Positions 1-8,383 of a stretch of 64,000 nucleotides of DNA are shown piece by piece. The number at the start of each line of letters is the position of its first letter. Positions within the stretch are counted from its first letter, which is position 1. A program made the translations under genes and the position numbers. The notes beneath the pieces were generated by a model that did no database searches, was not told the DNA's origin, and was given only the letters and a program-made list of their open reading frames with translations. This stretch comes from Porphyromonas canoris (GTDB lineage Bacteria; Bacteroidota; Bacteroidia; Bacteroidales; Porphyromonadaceae), in NCBI RefSeq assembly GCF_000769115.1, contig NZ_JQZV01000009.1, positions 1 to 64,000 of the forward strand. The letters run 5' to 3'.

Positions 1-227
1 AAAGTTAGAAAGAGTTTTTCATTCTACCAAACTTTACTAACAAAAGATAGACAAACATATCAAACAGCACTCCCAAAACAGCACTTAATCCGCTTGTTAT
101 CAAGACTGAAGAGAATCAAACATTTTATCGAAAACCGCTATTTCCACTCTCCAACAGCTCTCGCCTATATATATAAATAATGTATCACCCTTTTATTTTC
201 TTCATTAAAAGCAGAAAGGGAAAGCAA

Positions 228-265
228 AAAGGCTGTATCGGGAATTCAATCCTGATACAGCCTTT
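228..265 (-). terminator. Intrinsic terminator after the FKBP lipoprotein gene
   Basis: Arms of 12 bp at 228-239 and 254-265 pair perfectly around a 14-base loop. Read on the minus strand the hairpin is followed by a T-rich run, and it lies 23 bp past the stop of the FKBP gene. Bases 1-227 hold no gene or structure I can support. Confidence 0.8.
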
Positions 266-288
266 CAATTTATGCTAAAGCTACGTTC

Positions 289-1026
289 TTATTGTTCTTT
301 TGCTTTGATTTCAATAAGCTCGCAATCGAATCTTAGTGTTTCGTTAGGACCGATCTTGTTACCTGAGCCATTTTCTCCGTAAGCAAGTTCAGCCGGGACC
401 CAAAGAGTAAACTTAGATCCAACCTTTACAAGTTGAAGACCTTCTGTCCATCCCTTGATAACACCGTTCAATGGGAAAGTAGCAGGCTCTCCACGATCGT
501 AAGAAGAGTCAAACACTTCGCCGTTAAGAAGTGTTCCCTTATAGTGAACTACGACCATATCTTCAACTGTTGGCATAGCACCTTCACCTTCTGTTTCGAT
601 CTTATACTGAAGACCGGATTCAGTTGTGATAACGCCTTCTTCTTTTGCATTCTTAGCCATGAACTCTTCGCCTTTTGCCTTATTTGCATCAGCAGCCACC
701 TTGCGAAGTTTTTCAAAAGCAGTTTCCAAGAACTCTTGAACAGCCATGCTATTCATTTCGATAGTATCACCCTTCAAAGCTGTTTCAAGACCTGCTGTAA
801 AGAGTGCCACATCAAGAGAGTCTCCAGGTATGACAGAACCTACTTGGCCCTTCATCATATCTATTTGGAACTTCATTTGCTGACCTTGGTAGAAACCGAT
901 AAGGTATGCCATAGAGTCTTTTGTTGTCTTTTGTGCGCTTAGAGGCACAGAGTTCTTTGTGCCGTTACAAGCAGTAAAGGCAAATGCACCTCCTATAAGA
1001 GCTGCTGTAAGAAGAATCTTTTTCAT
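289..1026 (-). CDS. FKBP-type peptidyl-prolyl cis-trans isomerase, lipoprotein
   Basis: This 245-residue protein should catalyse proline cis-trans isomerisation in the periplasm, acting as a folding helper. A signal peptide ends in a lipobox (FTAC, Cys20), so it is probably anchored as a lipoprotein. An FkpA/Mip-like helical N-terminal domain (about 35-130) precedes the FKBP domain (about 150-242). That domain contains GTLLNGEVFDSSYDRGEP, then PLNGVIKGWTEGLQL and AYGENG, the usual binding-pocket segments. The next gene upstream is a second FKBP gene sharing much of this C-terminal sequence, 46 bp away on the same strand, so the two are probably one transcription unit ending at the hairpin at 228-265. 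Family assignment is secure; clients are unknown. Confidence 0.93.
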   Translation of the reverse strand: MKKILLTAALIGGAFAFTACNGTKNSVPLSAQKTTKDSMAYLIGFYQGQQMKFQIDMMKGQVGSVIPGDSLDVALFTAGLETALKGDTIEMNSMAVQEFLETAFEKLRKVAADANKAKGEEFMAKNAKEEGVITTESGLQYKIETEGEGAMPTVEDMVVVHYKGTLLNGEVFDSSYDRGEPATFPLNGVIKGWTEGLQLVKVGSKFTLWVPAELAYGENGSGNKIGPNETLRFDCELIEIKAKEQ

Positions 1027-1072
1027 TTCCGTTTATTTAATAATTATATCCTATATTCTCGTCAAGACGCTT

Positions 1073-1660
1073 TTACTTCTCTATACTTAGAAGCTCTATA
1101 TCAAATATAAGGGTGCTGTAAGGCTCGATGCTTTGACCGGCTCCTTGCTCTCCGTAAGCGAGCTGATAAGGAAGAAACACTCTCCACTTAGAGCCTACGG
1201 GCATCAGTTGTACCACTTCCGTCCAGCCCTTGATGACACCATTCAATGGGAATGTAGCCGGTTCGCCTCTCTGATAAGAAGAGTCAAAGACCGTTCCATT
1301 GATGAGTGTACCATGATAATGACACTTTACCTTATCCGTTGCCTTAGGTTTCTCGCCCTCTCCTTTGGTCAAAATCTGATATTGAGCACCTGAAGGCAGC
1401 GTTACGACTCCTGCTTTCTCTTTGTTGATACGCAAGAACTCTTCTCCGGCTTCCTTATTGAGAGTAAACTTATCCTCCTGCAATTTCTCAAAATATTCTT
1501 TAAGAAGTTTTTGTGCTTCCTCTATTGAGATTTGTGGAGTAGCACCTTTCAATGCCACGTCCAATCCTTTCACAAACTCTTCTGTATTAAGTTCTTTAAT
1601 TCCTGTTGCTGTAAAATTATGCCCGATGCTCAGGCCTAACGCATAGCTTATTTTATCCAT
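1073..1660 (-). CDS. FKBP-type peptidyl-prolyl cis-trans isomerase, no signal peptide
   Basis: A 195-residue FKBP with the same two-part plan as its neighbour: a helical N-terminal segment (about 1-75) and an FKBP domain (about 85-193) with GTLINGTVFDSSYQRGEP, PLNGVIKGWTEVVQL and AYGEQGAG. It starts directly with MDKISYALG and has no signal peptide, so a cytosolic location is inferred, unlike the downstream lipoprotein. The close match of the FKBP domains suggests an old tandem duplication with different targeting. A promoter-like TAACTTTG (minus strand, 1683-1690) lies just upstream of the ATG. Confidence 0.92.
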   Translation of the reverse strand: MDKISYALGLSIGHNFTATGIKELNTEEFVKGLDVALKGATPQISIEEAQKLLKEYFEKLQEDKFTLNKEAGEEFLRINKEKAGVVTLPSGAQYQILTKGEGEKPKATDKVKCHYHGTLINGTVFDSSYQRGEPATFPLNGVIKGWTEVVQLMPVGSKWRVFLPYQLAYGEQGAGQSIEPYSTLIFDIELLSIEK

Positions 1661-1742
1661 TTACAATAATATATTTTGACGGCAAAGTTAGAAATAATTA
1701 TTGATCTATAAAAGAGCGCATTGCAAACTTTCAGAGAAGGCA

Positions 1743-3527
1743 TTACTCCTCTATAACATTCCCTACATGGATCCGCCTGCTTCTTGTATCCTCAAACAAG
1801 GGACGATAGGCGTTATTCGGGATCACTCTGTTTCTTCTGAAAACAAACTCTCTGACACTCTTGGCATAATAGAGAGGAGAGTCGAATGTTTCAAAGATAT
1901 TGTCCTCCACCACTATTCTCCCGTGATAGTACCGATCTTTCGAGTCAAGTTCCCGAATTACCGGATCTACAGAAATGATACCATTGGTAAACTGATACAT
2001 CCCCGTAAGCGGATTCACAAAACGGTTTTTAGAGATGATCACCTCCTCGCACGGACCACTCTCGTACCAGCCATTGGAGTCTCCGCAAAGAAGTATGGCG
2101 CTACCATGAGTGTGGTCGAATAGATTTTCTTCGCAGACCACCTTTTTTATTGTAGAGAATAAAGCTCCCCTCGCCCTATTGTTCCTCACAATATTCTTAC
2201 TGAACAGCACCGTAGGATAGGCAGAAAGATTCTCCACTGCAAGCTGTTTGCCCTCTATTTTATCCAATGGAAGCGGATCCTCAAAAGCGATCATCCTTCT
2301 TTTCTGATCTCCTTCAGAGAGAAGGAAAAATGATTGTATTTTAGATGTATGTACCGGCAAAAGCGTTTTACGATCAATGAAACGGATAGAGTCTCCACTC
2401 TCATACCAGCGAAGCCCAAAGCTCTGCCCGTGCGCAAAAGAGGCTTGCACTTCGGAAGCATTCAGCACGGAGTCCACCCTCAAATAGGTTCCATGCACAT
2501 TGATGGCATCGTCTGCCATCTGCTCGTATAACCCATTAACGGAAGAGATATACCCTCTGCAACCCGAGAAATGTGTGGCATCGGCTTGTAGTGTAAAGTA
2601 ACGTTCAGAGCCTTGTGCCACTTCCACCTTAAAGCCATCCAGCGATATATTCTCGGTGTCTTGTGCTATAAGTCCCATTCCTTCGGCATAATGCACAACG
2701 ACATCCTTAAGTTCGATATTCTTGCTATCCATCACCACGATACCCGGAGCAGGTCTGTAATACGACCTCAGCACATATCTGTTATGCTGAGAAGCATAGG
2801 GATACTCGCCCCACCCTCTCAAGATCAGGTTTCGTTCGCTTTGACGTATTATCTGAGCCGGGTTAAAAGCGACATCTGCTCTGCCCCAAACCATTCTTCT
2901 GTCCTCCTCAAACGGCATGGCTACAAAGGGTGTAACTTCAAAGTCTTCTCCTTGCAAGACTATCTTGTTCTCTCTTACCTCAAACCGGGTCTCCTCCGGA
3001 ACTCTTACAAGCATCGACTTATCTTCATCTCTCATCTCCAACACCTCTATCTGCATCAGTGCCGGACGAGGATCGTCTATGGAAAAACCTTGCAGGACAA
3101 CCCCGGAACACCCTTTCACCACAAACGGTATCTGTCTGCCGTGAAAGAGCAGCTTGGTCTGTCCGCCACCTTCCACCACAACCTTTCCGCCTGTTATTCC
3201 CTCAAACATAAACGCCACCTTTCTATCCTTTACGTGGTCATGATTGGAGATAAACAGCTCATAACCCGGCAGACTGTCCGGATAGAAGTGATAAGAATCG
3301 TTCTTCAACGAGATCTTCACACTCTTACCCTCCTGAGCCATCCGGTGCGATGTTTGAAGCAAACGGCGAAGAGCGGGAGAGTTGTCAAAATCTTTTTCCG
3401 AACGACCGCCAAACTCCTCCAGCGTGAGAGTAACGGGTTGAGAACTCTTATAAGGCTTTCTCACTCCGCAGGAGAGCAGAAGCAAGAAAGAGAGCGACAT
3501 AAAAACAGGAAGTAATCTTTTGTACAC
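1743..3527 (-). CDS. GH110-type alpha-1,3-galactosidase-like lipoprotein
   Basis: A 594-residue right-handed beta-helix protein with a lipoprotein signal (LLLLSC, Cys20). Several blocks match my memory of glycoside hydrolase family 110, inverting exo-alpha-1,3-galactosidases that remove terminal galactose from blood-group-B or linear alpha-Gal glycans. These are LQADATHFSGCRG (313-325), ADDAINVHGTYLRV (338-351), NNRARGALFST (449-459), SAILLCGDSNGWYESG (476-491) and MYQFTNGIISV (510-520). The Asp316 and Asp339-Asp340 positions are kept, and I expect them to be the acidic catalytic residues. The gene follows the family 2 glycosyltransferase gene by 44 bp on the same strand and is probably co-transcribed. 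Family call is strong; exact linkage specificity is inferred. Confidence 0.85.
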   Translation of the reverse strand: MYKRLLPVFMSLSFLLLLSCGVRKPYKSSQPVTLTLEEFGGRSEKDFDNSPALRRLLQTSHRMAQEGKSVKISLKNDSYHFYPDSLPGYELFISNHDHVKDRKVAFMFEGITGGKVVVEGGGQTKLLFHGRQIPFVVKGCSGVVLQGFSIDDPRPALMQIEVLEMRDEDKSMLVRVPEETRFEVRENKIVLQGEDFEVTPFVAMPFEEDRRMVWGRADVAFNPAQIIRQSERNLILRGWGEYPYASQHNRYVLRSYYRPAPGIVVMDSKNIELKDVVVHYAEGMGLIAQDTENISLDGFKVEVAQGSERYFTLQADATHFSGCRGYISSVNGLYEQMADDAINVHGTYLRVDSVLNASEVQASFAHGQSFGLRWYESGDSIRFIDRKTLLPVHTSKIQSFFLLSEGDQKRRMIAFEDPLPLDKIEGKQLAVENLSAYPTVLFSKNIVRNNRARGALFSTIKKVVCEENLFDHTHGSAILLCGDSNGWYESGPCEEVIISKNRFVNPLTGMYQFTNGIISVDPVIRELDSKDRYYHGRIVVEDNIFETFDSPLYYAKSVREFVFRRNRVIPNNAYRPLFEDTRSRRIHVGNVIEE

Positions 3528-3571
3528 GACAATCTGTATTTGAAAAATAAAAAACTCTTAGACTTAAACTC

Positions 3572-4357
3572 TCATCTCTTCTTGAAAAACAGGAAGTAGA
3601 GATGTCGAAACAGCGTGGGGATGGTACCATAATAAGCCCTCATGATCATGAATCGCTCCTTCAAAGAGGCTTTATGATGCTTGGTTGTGGCACCCTCATG
3701 GAGATACTTTGTAAGGAAACCCTCCACTTTCAGACACTCTGCCCCCACCTCTTCGGCACGGCGAAGGATACGTATGCACCAGTCAAAATCGGCAGAGAGC
3801 CTGTACTTCTCATCATTATAAAAAGGTACAAGATCTCGCCCGGCATAGAATGACTGATGACACACAAGCATACCGTTCTTGAAGCTCTTCCAGGTCAGCT
3901 TTCGTGGTGGAGAGAGTTTTCTCGGACCCATACTGCATCCATCATAATCGACGATCTCCGTATGTCCGTACAGTACAGCAGGCAGCCTGCCTGCGTTCAC
4001 AGGCTCTCTGAGATACTCCACTGCTTTATCCATCACACGCGAGACGGTATCCGAATCATAAAACGTATCCCCTGCATTCATGAAGAGAACATAGTCGCCG
4101 GAAGCTCTTTTCAGCCCTTTGTTCATTGCGTCATAGATGCCATTGTCTTTTTCGGATACGAAAACCGAAATCGTATCTCCATGATCCCGGGCAAGTTTTG
4201 CAGTATCATCCTTGGAGGCACCATCTATCACGATGTACTCTATATGCCTATAGCTCTGATCCTTAACACTCTTAATGGTGCGCTTGAGCAAGGGTGCGGC
4301 ATTGTAGCAGACCGTAATGACGGAAAGTACCAAACCATCTCTTTCTAACTGTTCCAT
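3572..4357 (-). CDS. Family 2 glycosyltransferase
   Basis: A 261-residue soluble GT-A glycosyltransferase that would move a sugar from a nucleotide donor to a glycan or lipid acceptor. It opens with the family signature LSVITVCYNAAPLLKRTIKS, followed by IEYIVIDGASKDDT and the metal-site region YVLFMNAGDTFYD (the DxD equivalent). The C-terminal ADFDWCIRILRRA segment resembles WcaE-like transferases of exopolysaccharide loci. There is no transmembrane segment. It stands alone with the GH110 gene rather than in a polysaccharide locus, so its acceptor cannot be told. The start ATG at 4357 gives a typical N-terminus. Confidence 0.88.
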   Translation of the reverse strand: MEQLERDGLVLSVITVCYNAAPLLKRTIKSVKDQSYRHIEYIVIDGASKDDTAKLARDHGDTISVFVSEKDNGIYDAMNKGLKRASGDYVLFMNAGDTFYDSDTVSRVMDKAVEYLREPVNAGRLPAVLYGHTEIVDYDGCSMGPRKLSPPRKLTWKSFKNGMLVCHQSFYAGRDLVPFYNDEKYRLSADFDWCIRILRRAEEVGAECLKVEGFLTKYLHEGATTKHHKASLKERFMIMRAYYGTIPTLFRHLYFLFFKKR

Positions 4358-4424
4358 GGCTCAAAGTTCCGAAAAATTTCTCTCATAAAGTCGTATATTT
4401 ACTCCAAAATAGACACTTGACAGA

Positions 4425-4892
4425 ATGAACAAAAAATCTTTTCAGGAATATTATGCTCCGGAGTTCAGCCACTGCTTCGGCTGCGGAACGGCAAACGAAC
4501 AGGGTCTTCACGTAAAAAGCTATTGGGTGGACGGTACAGAAAACGAAAGTGTAGCGTATTACCGACCGGAAGGTCATCATACCGGAGGATTTCCGGGATT
4601 CGTTTACGGAGGTCTTATTGCCGCGATACTCGACTGCCATGGCAACGGAACTGCCGCTGCGGCAGGCTATAAAAGAGAGATGAGAGCCATGGATACTCTG
4701 CCGGCTCTGAGGTATGTAACCGCCAATCTGAACCTCAACTACAAAAAGCCTACCCCTATGGGCGTGGATCTGGAGCTGAGAGCACGTGTCGTGGAGACAA
4801 CGGCAAGGAAAGTCTCCATGGAGCTTCGGCTGATAGCCAACGGCACTATAACCGTGGAGGGAAGCATGGTATCTGTTCTGCTCCCTGCATAG
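4425..4892 (+). CDS. PaaI-like hotdog-fold thioesterase
   Basis: A 155-residue single hotdog-domain protein expected to hydrolyse acyl-CoA thioesters in the cytosol. The N-terminal HCFGCGTANEQGLHV is the cysteine-containing motif common in this subgroup. VYGGLIAAILDCHGNG carries the helix with the likely catalytic acid (the Asp of LDCHG). NLNYKKPTPMGVDLEL and the final strand EGSMVSVLLP complete the fold. It is transcribed alone, divergently from the glycosyltransferase gene and convergently with the MBL hydrolase gene. The substrate is unknown. Confidence 0.85.
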   Translation: MNKKSFQEYYAPEFSHCFGCGTANEQGLHVKSYWVDGTENESVAYYRPEGHHTGGFPGFVYGGLIAAILDCHGNGTAAAAGYKREMRAMDTLPALRYVTANLNLNYKKPTPMGVDLELRARVVETTARKVSMELRLIANGTITVEGSMVSVLLPA

Positions 4893-4949
4893 GAGCATCT
4901 TGCCCGGAGGCTCTCTTTTCTCGTCTGAACCTGTATGAAATTGTCTCTG

Positions 4950-5130
4950 AACGGATTAAATTTCAAGTCTTAACGGATTAAAATCTTGCAACCAGGCTTT
5001 GATTTACAGATGACAAGGCTTGGTTTGTAGAAGTCAGCCTTCGATTCCCTCAAAACAAGGCTTGAAAACCAATTCTTTTCAGGATAAAAGGAAGTTTTAT
5101 TCACTTATAACTCCTTTTCCGAACAGGTAT
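4950..5130. repeat. Dispersed CAAGGCTTG-type intergenic repeat, copy a
   Basis: This part of the 395-bp gap between two convergent genes has AACGGATT twice (about 4952 and 4974), then CAGGCTTTG, CAAGGCTTGG and CAAGGCTTGA about 25-45 bp apart. The stretch around 5015-5045 resembles 33810-33840 base for base over much of its length. Three more diverged copies lie near 24.1, 33.8 and 57.2 kb. There is no convincing reading frame, so I read it as a non-coding repeat. Confidence 0.55.
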
Positions 5131-5205
5131 AATCAAAGATGGGAAAGAGCATCCGTAAAAATGAACCGACGGCGGCTCTCTTCGGCAGACTTGCATACAA
5201 AAAGA

Positions 5206-5240
5206 AAGCTGTGCCACGGATCCGCTCCGTAACACAGCTT
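5206..5240 (-). terminator. Terminator-like hairpin after the MBL hydrolase gene
   Basis: Arms 5206-5220 and 5226-5240 pair with two internal mismatches around a 5-base loop. On the minus strand they are followed by a T-rich stretch, 47 bp beyond the stop at 5288. Confidence 0.6.
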
Positions 5241-5287
5241 ATATTTCAGCTCGAAAGTTCTTATAACATCGAAAAGCAGAGTGCAGA

Positions 5288-6097
5288 TCAGAAACTGACC
5301 TCGAAACTCATTCCGTCGTAAGCCAGATGGGTGCGAGTGTCAAGGGCTTTCAGAACCGCTTCCGCCTCTGTATGTCTGCCGATGGTGTGTGCCAAGTGGG
5401 TGAGATAGATCTGCTTTGCCCCGATACTGTTGCCCAACTCTATCGCCTCTTGAACGCAAAAATGCGTGGGATGAGTATAGAAGCGCAGACCATCTATGAT
5501 CAGATGTTCCACTCCTCGAACAGCTTCCAAGGTCTCTTCCGGTACTACTTTCACATCCGTAAGATAGGCTGCATTGCCTATTTTGAAACCCAGTATCGGC
5601 AGTTTGCCGTGGATCACACGGAGCGGTAGTATCTCTATCCCTTTCGGTTTAGGAAGAGGAAAAGGCACATTGGGCTCTATTATCGTAAAGCTGTAATGCG
5701 GAACGCCCGGATAGGCAACGGCTCTGAACGCATACGGCATACGCTCCTTGAGAATGGTCGAAAGGTACTCCTCCGTATATAGAGGGCAGTCCGTCTGTCC
5801 TCGAAACAGAGGACGAATATCGTCCAGTCCGCCTACGTGATCGTAATGTTCGTGCGTAAGGAATATCCCTTCTAAGGAAGAGACATTCTCTCGTATCATT
5901 TGCTCCCTGAAGTCGGGCCCGCAATCTATCACATAATGAGCGGCATCGGCACCCTCTTTTTCCCCGAAAGAGAGAAGAATGGAAGCCCTCAAGCGTTTAT
6001 CTCTGACATCTGTCGAAACACAGGTGGAGCAGCTGCAGCCAATCTCCGGAATACCGGTAGATGTACCGGTTCCCAAGAATGTAATCTTTCCTTTCAT
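5288..6097 (-). CDS. MBL-fold metal-dependent hydrolase (PhnP-like)
   Basis: A 269-residue metallo-beta-lactamase-fold enzyme, likely a phosphodiesterase-type hydrolase. The N-terminus KITFLGTGTSTGIPEIGCSC is typical of PhnP-like proteins, with a Cys cluster (CSCSTC) that binds structural zinc in relatives. The di-metal site is visible as LTHEHYDHVGGLDDI, YLTDVK (metal-bridging Asp) and YLTHLAHTIG near the C-terminus. Its start lies 3 bp after the murB stop, so it is probably translated from the same message. The actual substrate is not evident. Confidence 0.87.
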   Translation of the reverse strand: MKGKITFLGTGTSTGIPEIGCSCSTCVSTDVRDKRLRASILLSFGEKEGADAAHYVIDCGPDFREQMIRENVSSLEGIFLTHEHYDHVGGLDDIRPLFRGQTDCPLYTEEYLSTILKERMPYAFRAVAYPGVPHYSFTIIEPNVPFPLPKPKGIEILPLRVIHGKLPILGFKIGNAAYLTDVKVVPEETLEAVRGVEHLIIDGLRFYTHPTHFCVQEAIELGNSIGAKQIYLTHLAHTIGRHTEAEAVLKALDTRTHLAYDGMSFEVSF

Positions 6098-6100
6098 GCC

Positions 6101-7144
6101 CTACTCTTGCGGATGATTGTATGTGGGAGCAGCAACGTATTTCACTTCGGGGATGAGGCGAACACCATACTTTTTCCACACGCTCTCCTGTATCTCTTCC
6201 GCCAACCTTGCCACTTCTCTCCCCGATGCTCCTCCATAATTGACAATGATAAGAGCATGCTTTTCGTACGTTCCCACATTTCCGGAGCGGTATCCTTTGT
6301 AGCCACAGCGGTCTATAAGCCATGCGGCGGATAGCTTTCCCCGTCCGTCATCTTGAAGATGGTACGACAAGTCCGGATACTCCTGCAGTAAAGACTGAAG
6401 TTTATCGGCGTCCACAACCGGATTCATAAAGTAACTTCCGGCATTTCCAAGCACTTTAGGATCCGGCAGTTTACTTTCTCTGATGGAGATGACACGCTCT
6501 CGCACCTGCAACGGAGTAAGAGAACCATCTGCCGTTGCCAGGTCTTGCAATCCGTTGTAAGAGAGAATGGGATTCGGCTGCTTGCTCAAACGAAGGACAA
6601 CTTTGGTGATAAGGAAACGATCCATCTCCTCTGGTCTCTTGAAGCGAGAGTCTCTGTAAGCATAGTCGCACTCTTTCTGCATATAAGTCCGATGCTCTCC
6701 GTCCACAAGGTCGTACCCTTCCACAGAGACAAGGACATCGGCAATCTCGACGCCGTAAGCTCCGATATTCTGTACCGCAGCAGCACCTGCCACTCCGGGT
6801 ATAAGAGAAAGATTTTCTATTCCCCACCAGTTACGTTCACAACAGTATGCTACTGCGCGATCCCATTCCACACCTGCATCCAACTGCAAAAGCACGCTCG
6901 ATTCGTCTTCGGAAAGCAGTCGTATCTCATCGGAGATGTACTTGATCAAAACCCCGTTCACATTTGCCGTAAACAGGAGATTGGATCCTCCCCCGATGAT
7001 ATGCTTGTCGGCATAGCGGAAGTACTCGTCACGAAGCAGAGTGGAAATATCTTCTTCCGACTCTATCTCCACATAGTACGAAACCTGTGCTCCCACACCA
7101 AAGGTGTTGAGAGGCTCTACGTTATAGTCTGTATGTATCTTCAT
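6101..7144 (-). CDS. murB: UDP-N-acetylenolpyruvoylglucosamine reductase MurB
   Basis: MurB reduces UDP-GlcNAc-enolpyruvate to UDP-MurNAc with FAD and NADPH, the second committed step of peptidoglycan synthesis, in the cytosol. Visible marks are the FAD-binding GGGSNLLF, SLIPGVAGAAAVQNIGAYG, the catalytic serine in NAGSYFMNP and the C-terminal IPEVKYV with the conserved Glu. I chose the ATG at 7144 (MKIHTDYNVEPLNTFGVGA, 347 residues) because the longer frame to 7162 needs a TTG and adds only six residues. The length fits the type I enzyme. The MBL hydrolase gene follows immediately. Confidence 0.95.
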   Translation of the reverse strand: MKIHTDYNVEPLNTFGVGAQVSYYVEIESEEDISTLLRDEYFRYADKHIIGGGSNLLFTANVNGVLIKYISDEIRLLSEDESSVLLQLDAGVEWDRAVAYCCERNWWGIENLSLIPGVAGAAAVQNIGAYGVEIADVLVSVEGYDLVDGEHRTYMQKECDYAYRDSRFKRPEEMDRFLITKVVLRLSKQPNPILSYNGLQDLATADGSLTPLQVRERVISIRESKLPDPKVLGNAGSYFMNPVVDADKLQSLLQEYPDLSYHLQDDGRGKLSAAWLIDRCGYKGYRSGNVGTYEKHALIIVNYGGASGREVARLAEEIQESVWKKYGVRLIPEVKYVAAPTYNHPQE

Positions 7145-7264
7145 ATTTATAAAAAAGACCAAACCCCCACGGCATATACCCCCGGACTCTAAGAGAAAAG
7201 GGACTATGCGATGAGGGTATGACCTTAAAATGTATTGAGGTTCACCTTTCCGGTAAAAAACTGT

Positions 7265-7288
7265 CCGTTAGGAATTCTGCCCTAACGG
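7265..7288 (-). terminator. Terminator-like hairpin after the SPOR lipoprotein gene
   Basis: Arms of 8 bp at 7265-7272 and 7281-7288 pair around an 8-base loop. On the minus strand a six-T run follows within a few bases. It sits 31 bp past the SPOR gene stop. Confidence 0.6.
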
Positions 7289-7318
7289 TGCGTAATCCGG
7301 AACGATATTATCTCAAAT

Positions 7319-7786
7319 TTACTGTTTGTGCAGGATCCAAGCGTCATTGAACTGAGAGTAACGTCTCTTGATAGACTCTCTTGTTGCCACGGCTTCTTCC
7401 TTTGTGTCATAGCTCGCAACAATAACACGATACATGCCCATCTCGTTTTGCGCAAGAAAAACATTGTATCCTTCAGCTGTCATTCTCTCTTTCAATGACT
7501 TTGCATTAGTCACATTTTGGAAGCTGCCAATCACTACACTGAAAGCGCGAAGCCCTGTTGCATCTTCTCCTTGTGCAGGAACAATTCTTTCACGAACCAC
7601 AGCAGTGTGCTCGGTTGTACGAGCTATCGGCTTGATATCATCCATAGCTCCCTGATTTCCGGCCTGTGCCATTTCACGCTGTTTAGCTTTTTCCCAAGCT
7701 TCACGATATGCACTTTGTTTAGGTTTACAAGAAGTAAGACCTCCAACAAGAAGTAGTCCTGTAATGGCAATGATGATTCTTTTCAT
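7319..7786 (-). CDS. SPOR-domain lipoprotein
   Basis: A 155-residue lipoprotein with signal MKRIIIAITGLLLVGGLTSC (lipobox LTSC, Cys20), a charged linker and a C-terminal SPOR domain (about 80-153). The domain is recognisable by FSVVIGSFQNVTNAKSLKER and YRVIVASYDTKEEA. SPOR domains bind glycan strands lacking stem peptides, so a periplasmic or division-site role is likely. I use the ATG at 7786; the frame is open further upstream, but only this start gives a proper signal peptide. It is separated by 160 bp from the DUF5606 gene upstream. Confidence 0.88.
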   Translation of the reverse strand: MKRIIIAITGLLLVGGLTSCKPKQSAYREAWEKAKQREMAQAGNQGAMDDIKPIARTTEHTAVVRERIVPAQGEDATGLRAFSVVIGSFQNVTNAKSLKERMTAEGYNVFLAQNEMGMYRVIVASYDTKEEAVATRESIKRRYSQFNDAWILHKQ

Positions 7787-7946
7787 GTTCTTATTCAATT
7801 TGGTTTTTACACTCACAAATGTAAGAAAATAAGTCAGATTATTCAAATAGTAGTCCGCAATCTATCTACTCTTTTCGCCATACCGATTGCCCTCGCAATG
7901 CTAACAAATGAGTAAAAAAGATATAATCTCTAAAACCGACTATCCA

Positions 7947-8363
7947 TTAAGCCTCTTTTTCCTCTTCCTGCTCTTCAAACGTGGTGAATCCATCCTTTAC
8001 AAGTGTGTTGTACCAAAGTACAACCTTTCTGATATCTGTGGGATAGACTCTCTCCTTATCGTAGCTGGGCAACACTTCTTCCATGAAACTTTTGAGAGAT
8101 TCGGGTGTTGCAGCGATGTTTTCAGCGTCCAACTCTTTACCGCTCTGCTTTTCAAAAATAGTGGTGAGCAGTGTTCTTAGAGGCAGATCGCCCTCTTCGG
8201 TGTAGATGGAAATATCGTACAGGGAAACAACTTTATCTTTTGGGAAAAGCTGACGCTTCACTTTAGTGGTGAGATCTTGAATGACTATTGGAGTTCTGTT
8301 TCCGGTCAAGATTTTGAACAATCCCGGTTTACCGCTTATGGAGAGAATTTGTTTCAGTGACAT
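7947..8363 (-). CDS. DUF5606 family protein
   Basis: A 138-residue cytosolic protein that I place in DUF5606, a Bacteroidetes family without assigned function. It begins MSLKQILSISGKPGLFKIL, where relatives also start, and has a predicted small beta-rich N-terminal half (to about 65) followed by helices. It ends in a glutamate-rich tail (EEQEEEKEA). The N-terminal pattern, with TPIVIQDLTTKVKRQLFPKD, looks like a small beta-barrel that could bind nucleic acid or protein, but that is only inference. It follows coaE by 20 bp and is the last gene of the nusB-led run. Confidence 0.8.
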   Translation of the reverse strand: MSLKQILSISGKPGLFKILTGNRTPIVIQDLTTKVKRQLFPKDKVVSLYDISIYTEEGDLPLRTLLTTIFEKQSGKELDAENIAATPESLKSFMEEVLPSYDKERVYPTDIRKVVLWYNTLVKDGFTTFEEQEEEKEA

Positions 8364-8383
8364 TATTCTTTCTTTTTAATGTT

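Noticed and set aside
5020-5321. Short plus-strand frames in the gap before the MBL hydrolase gene
   Set aside because: They cross a repeat and a terminator hairpin and show no protein-like composition.
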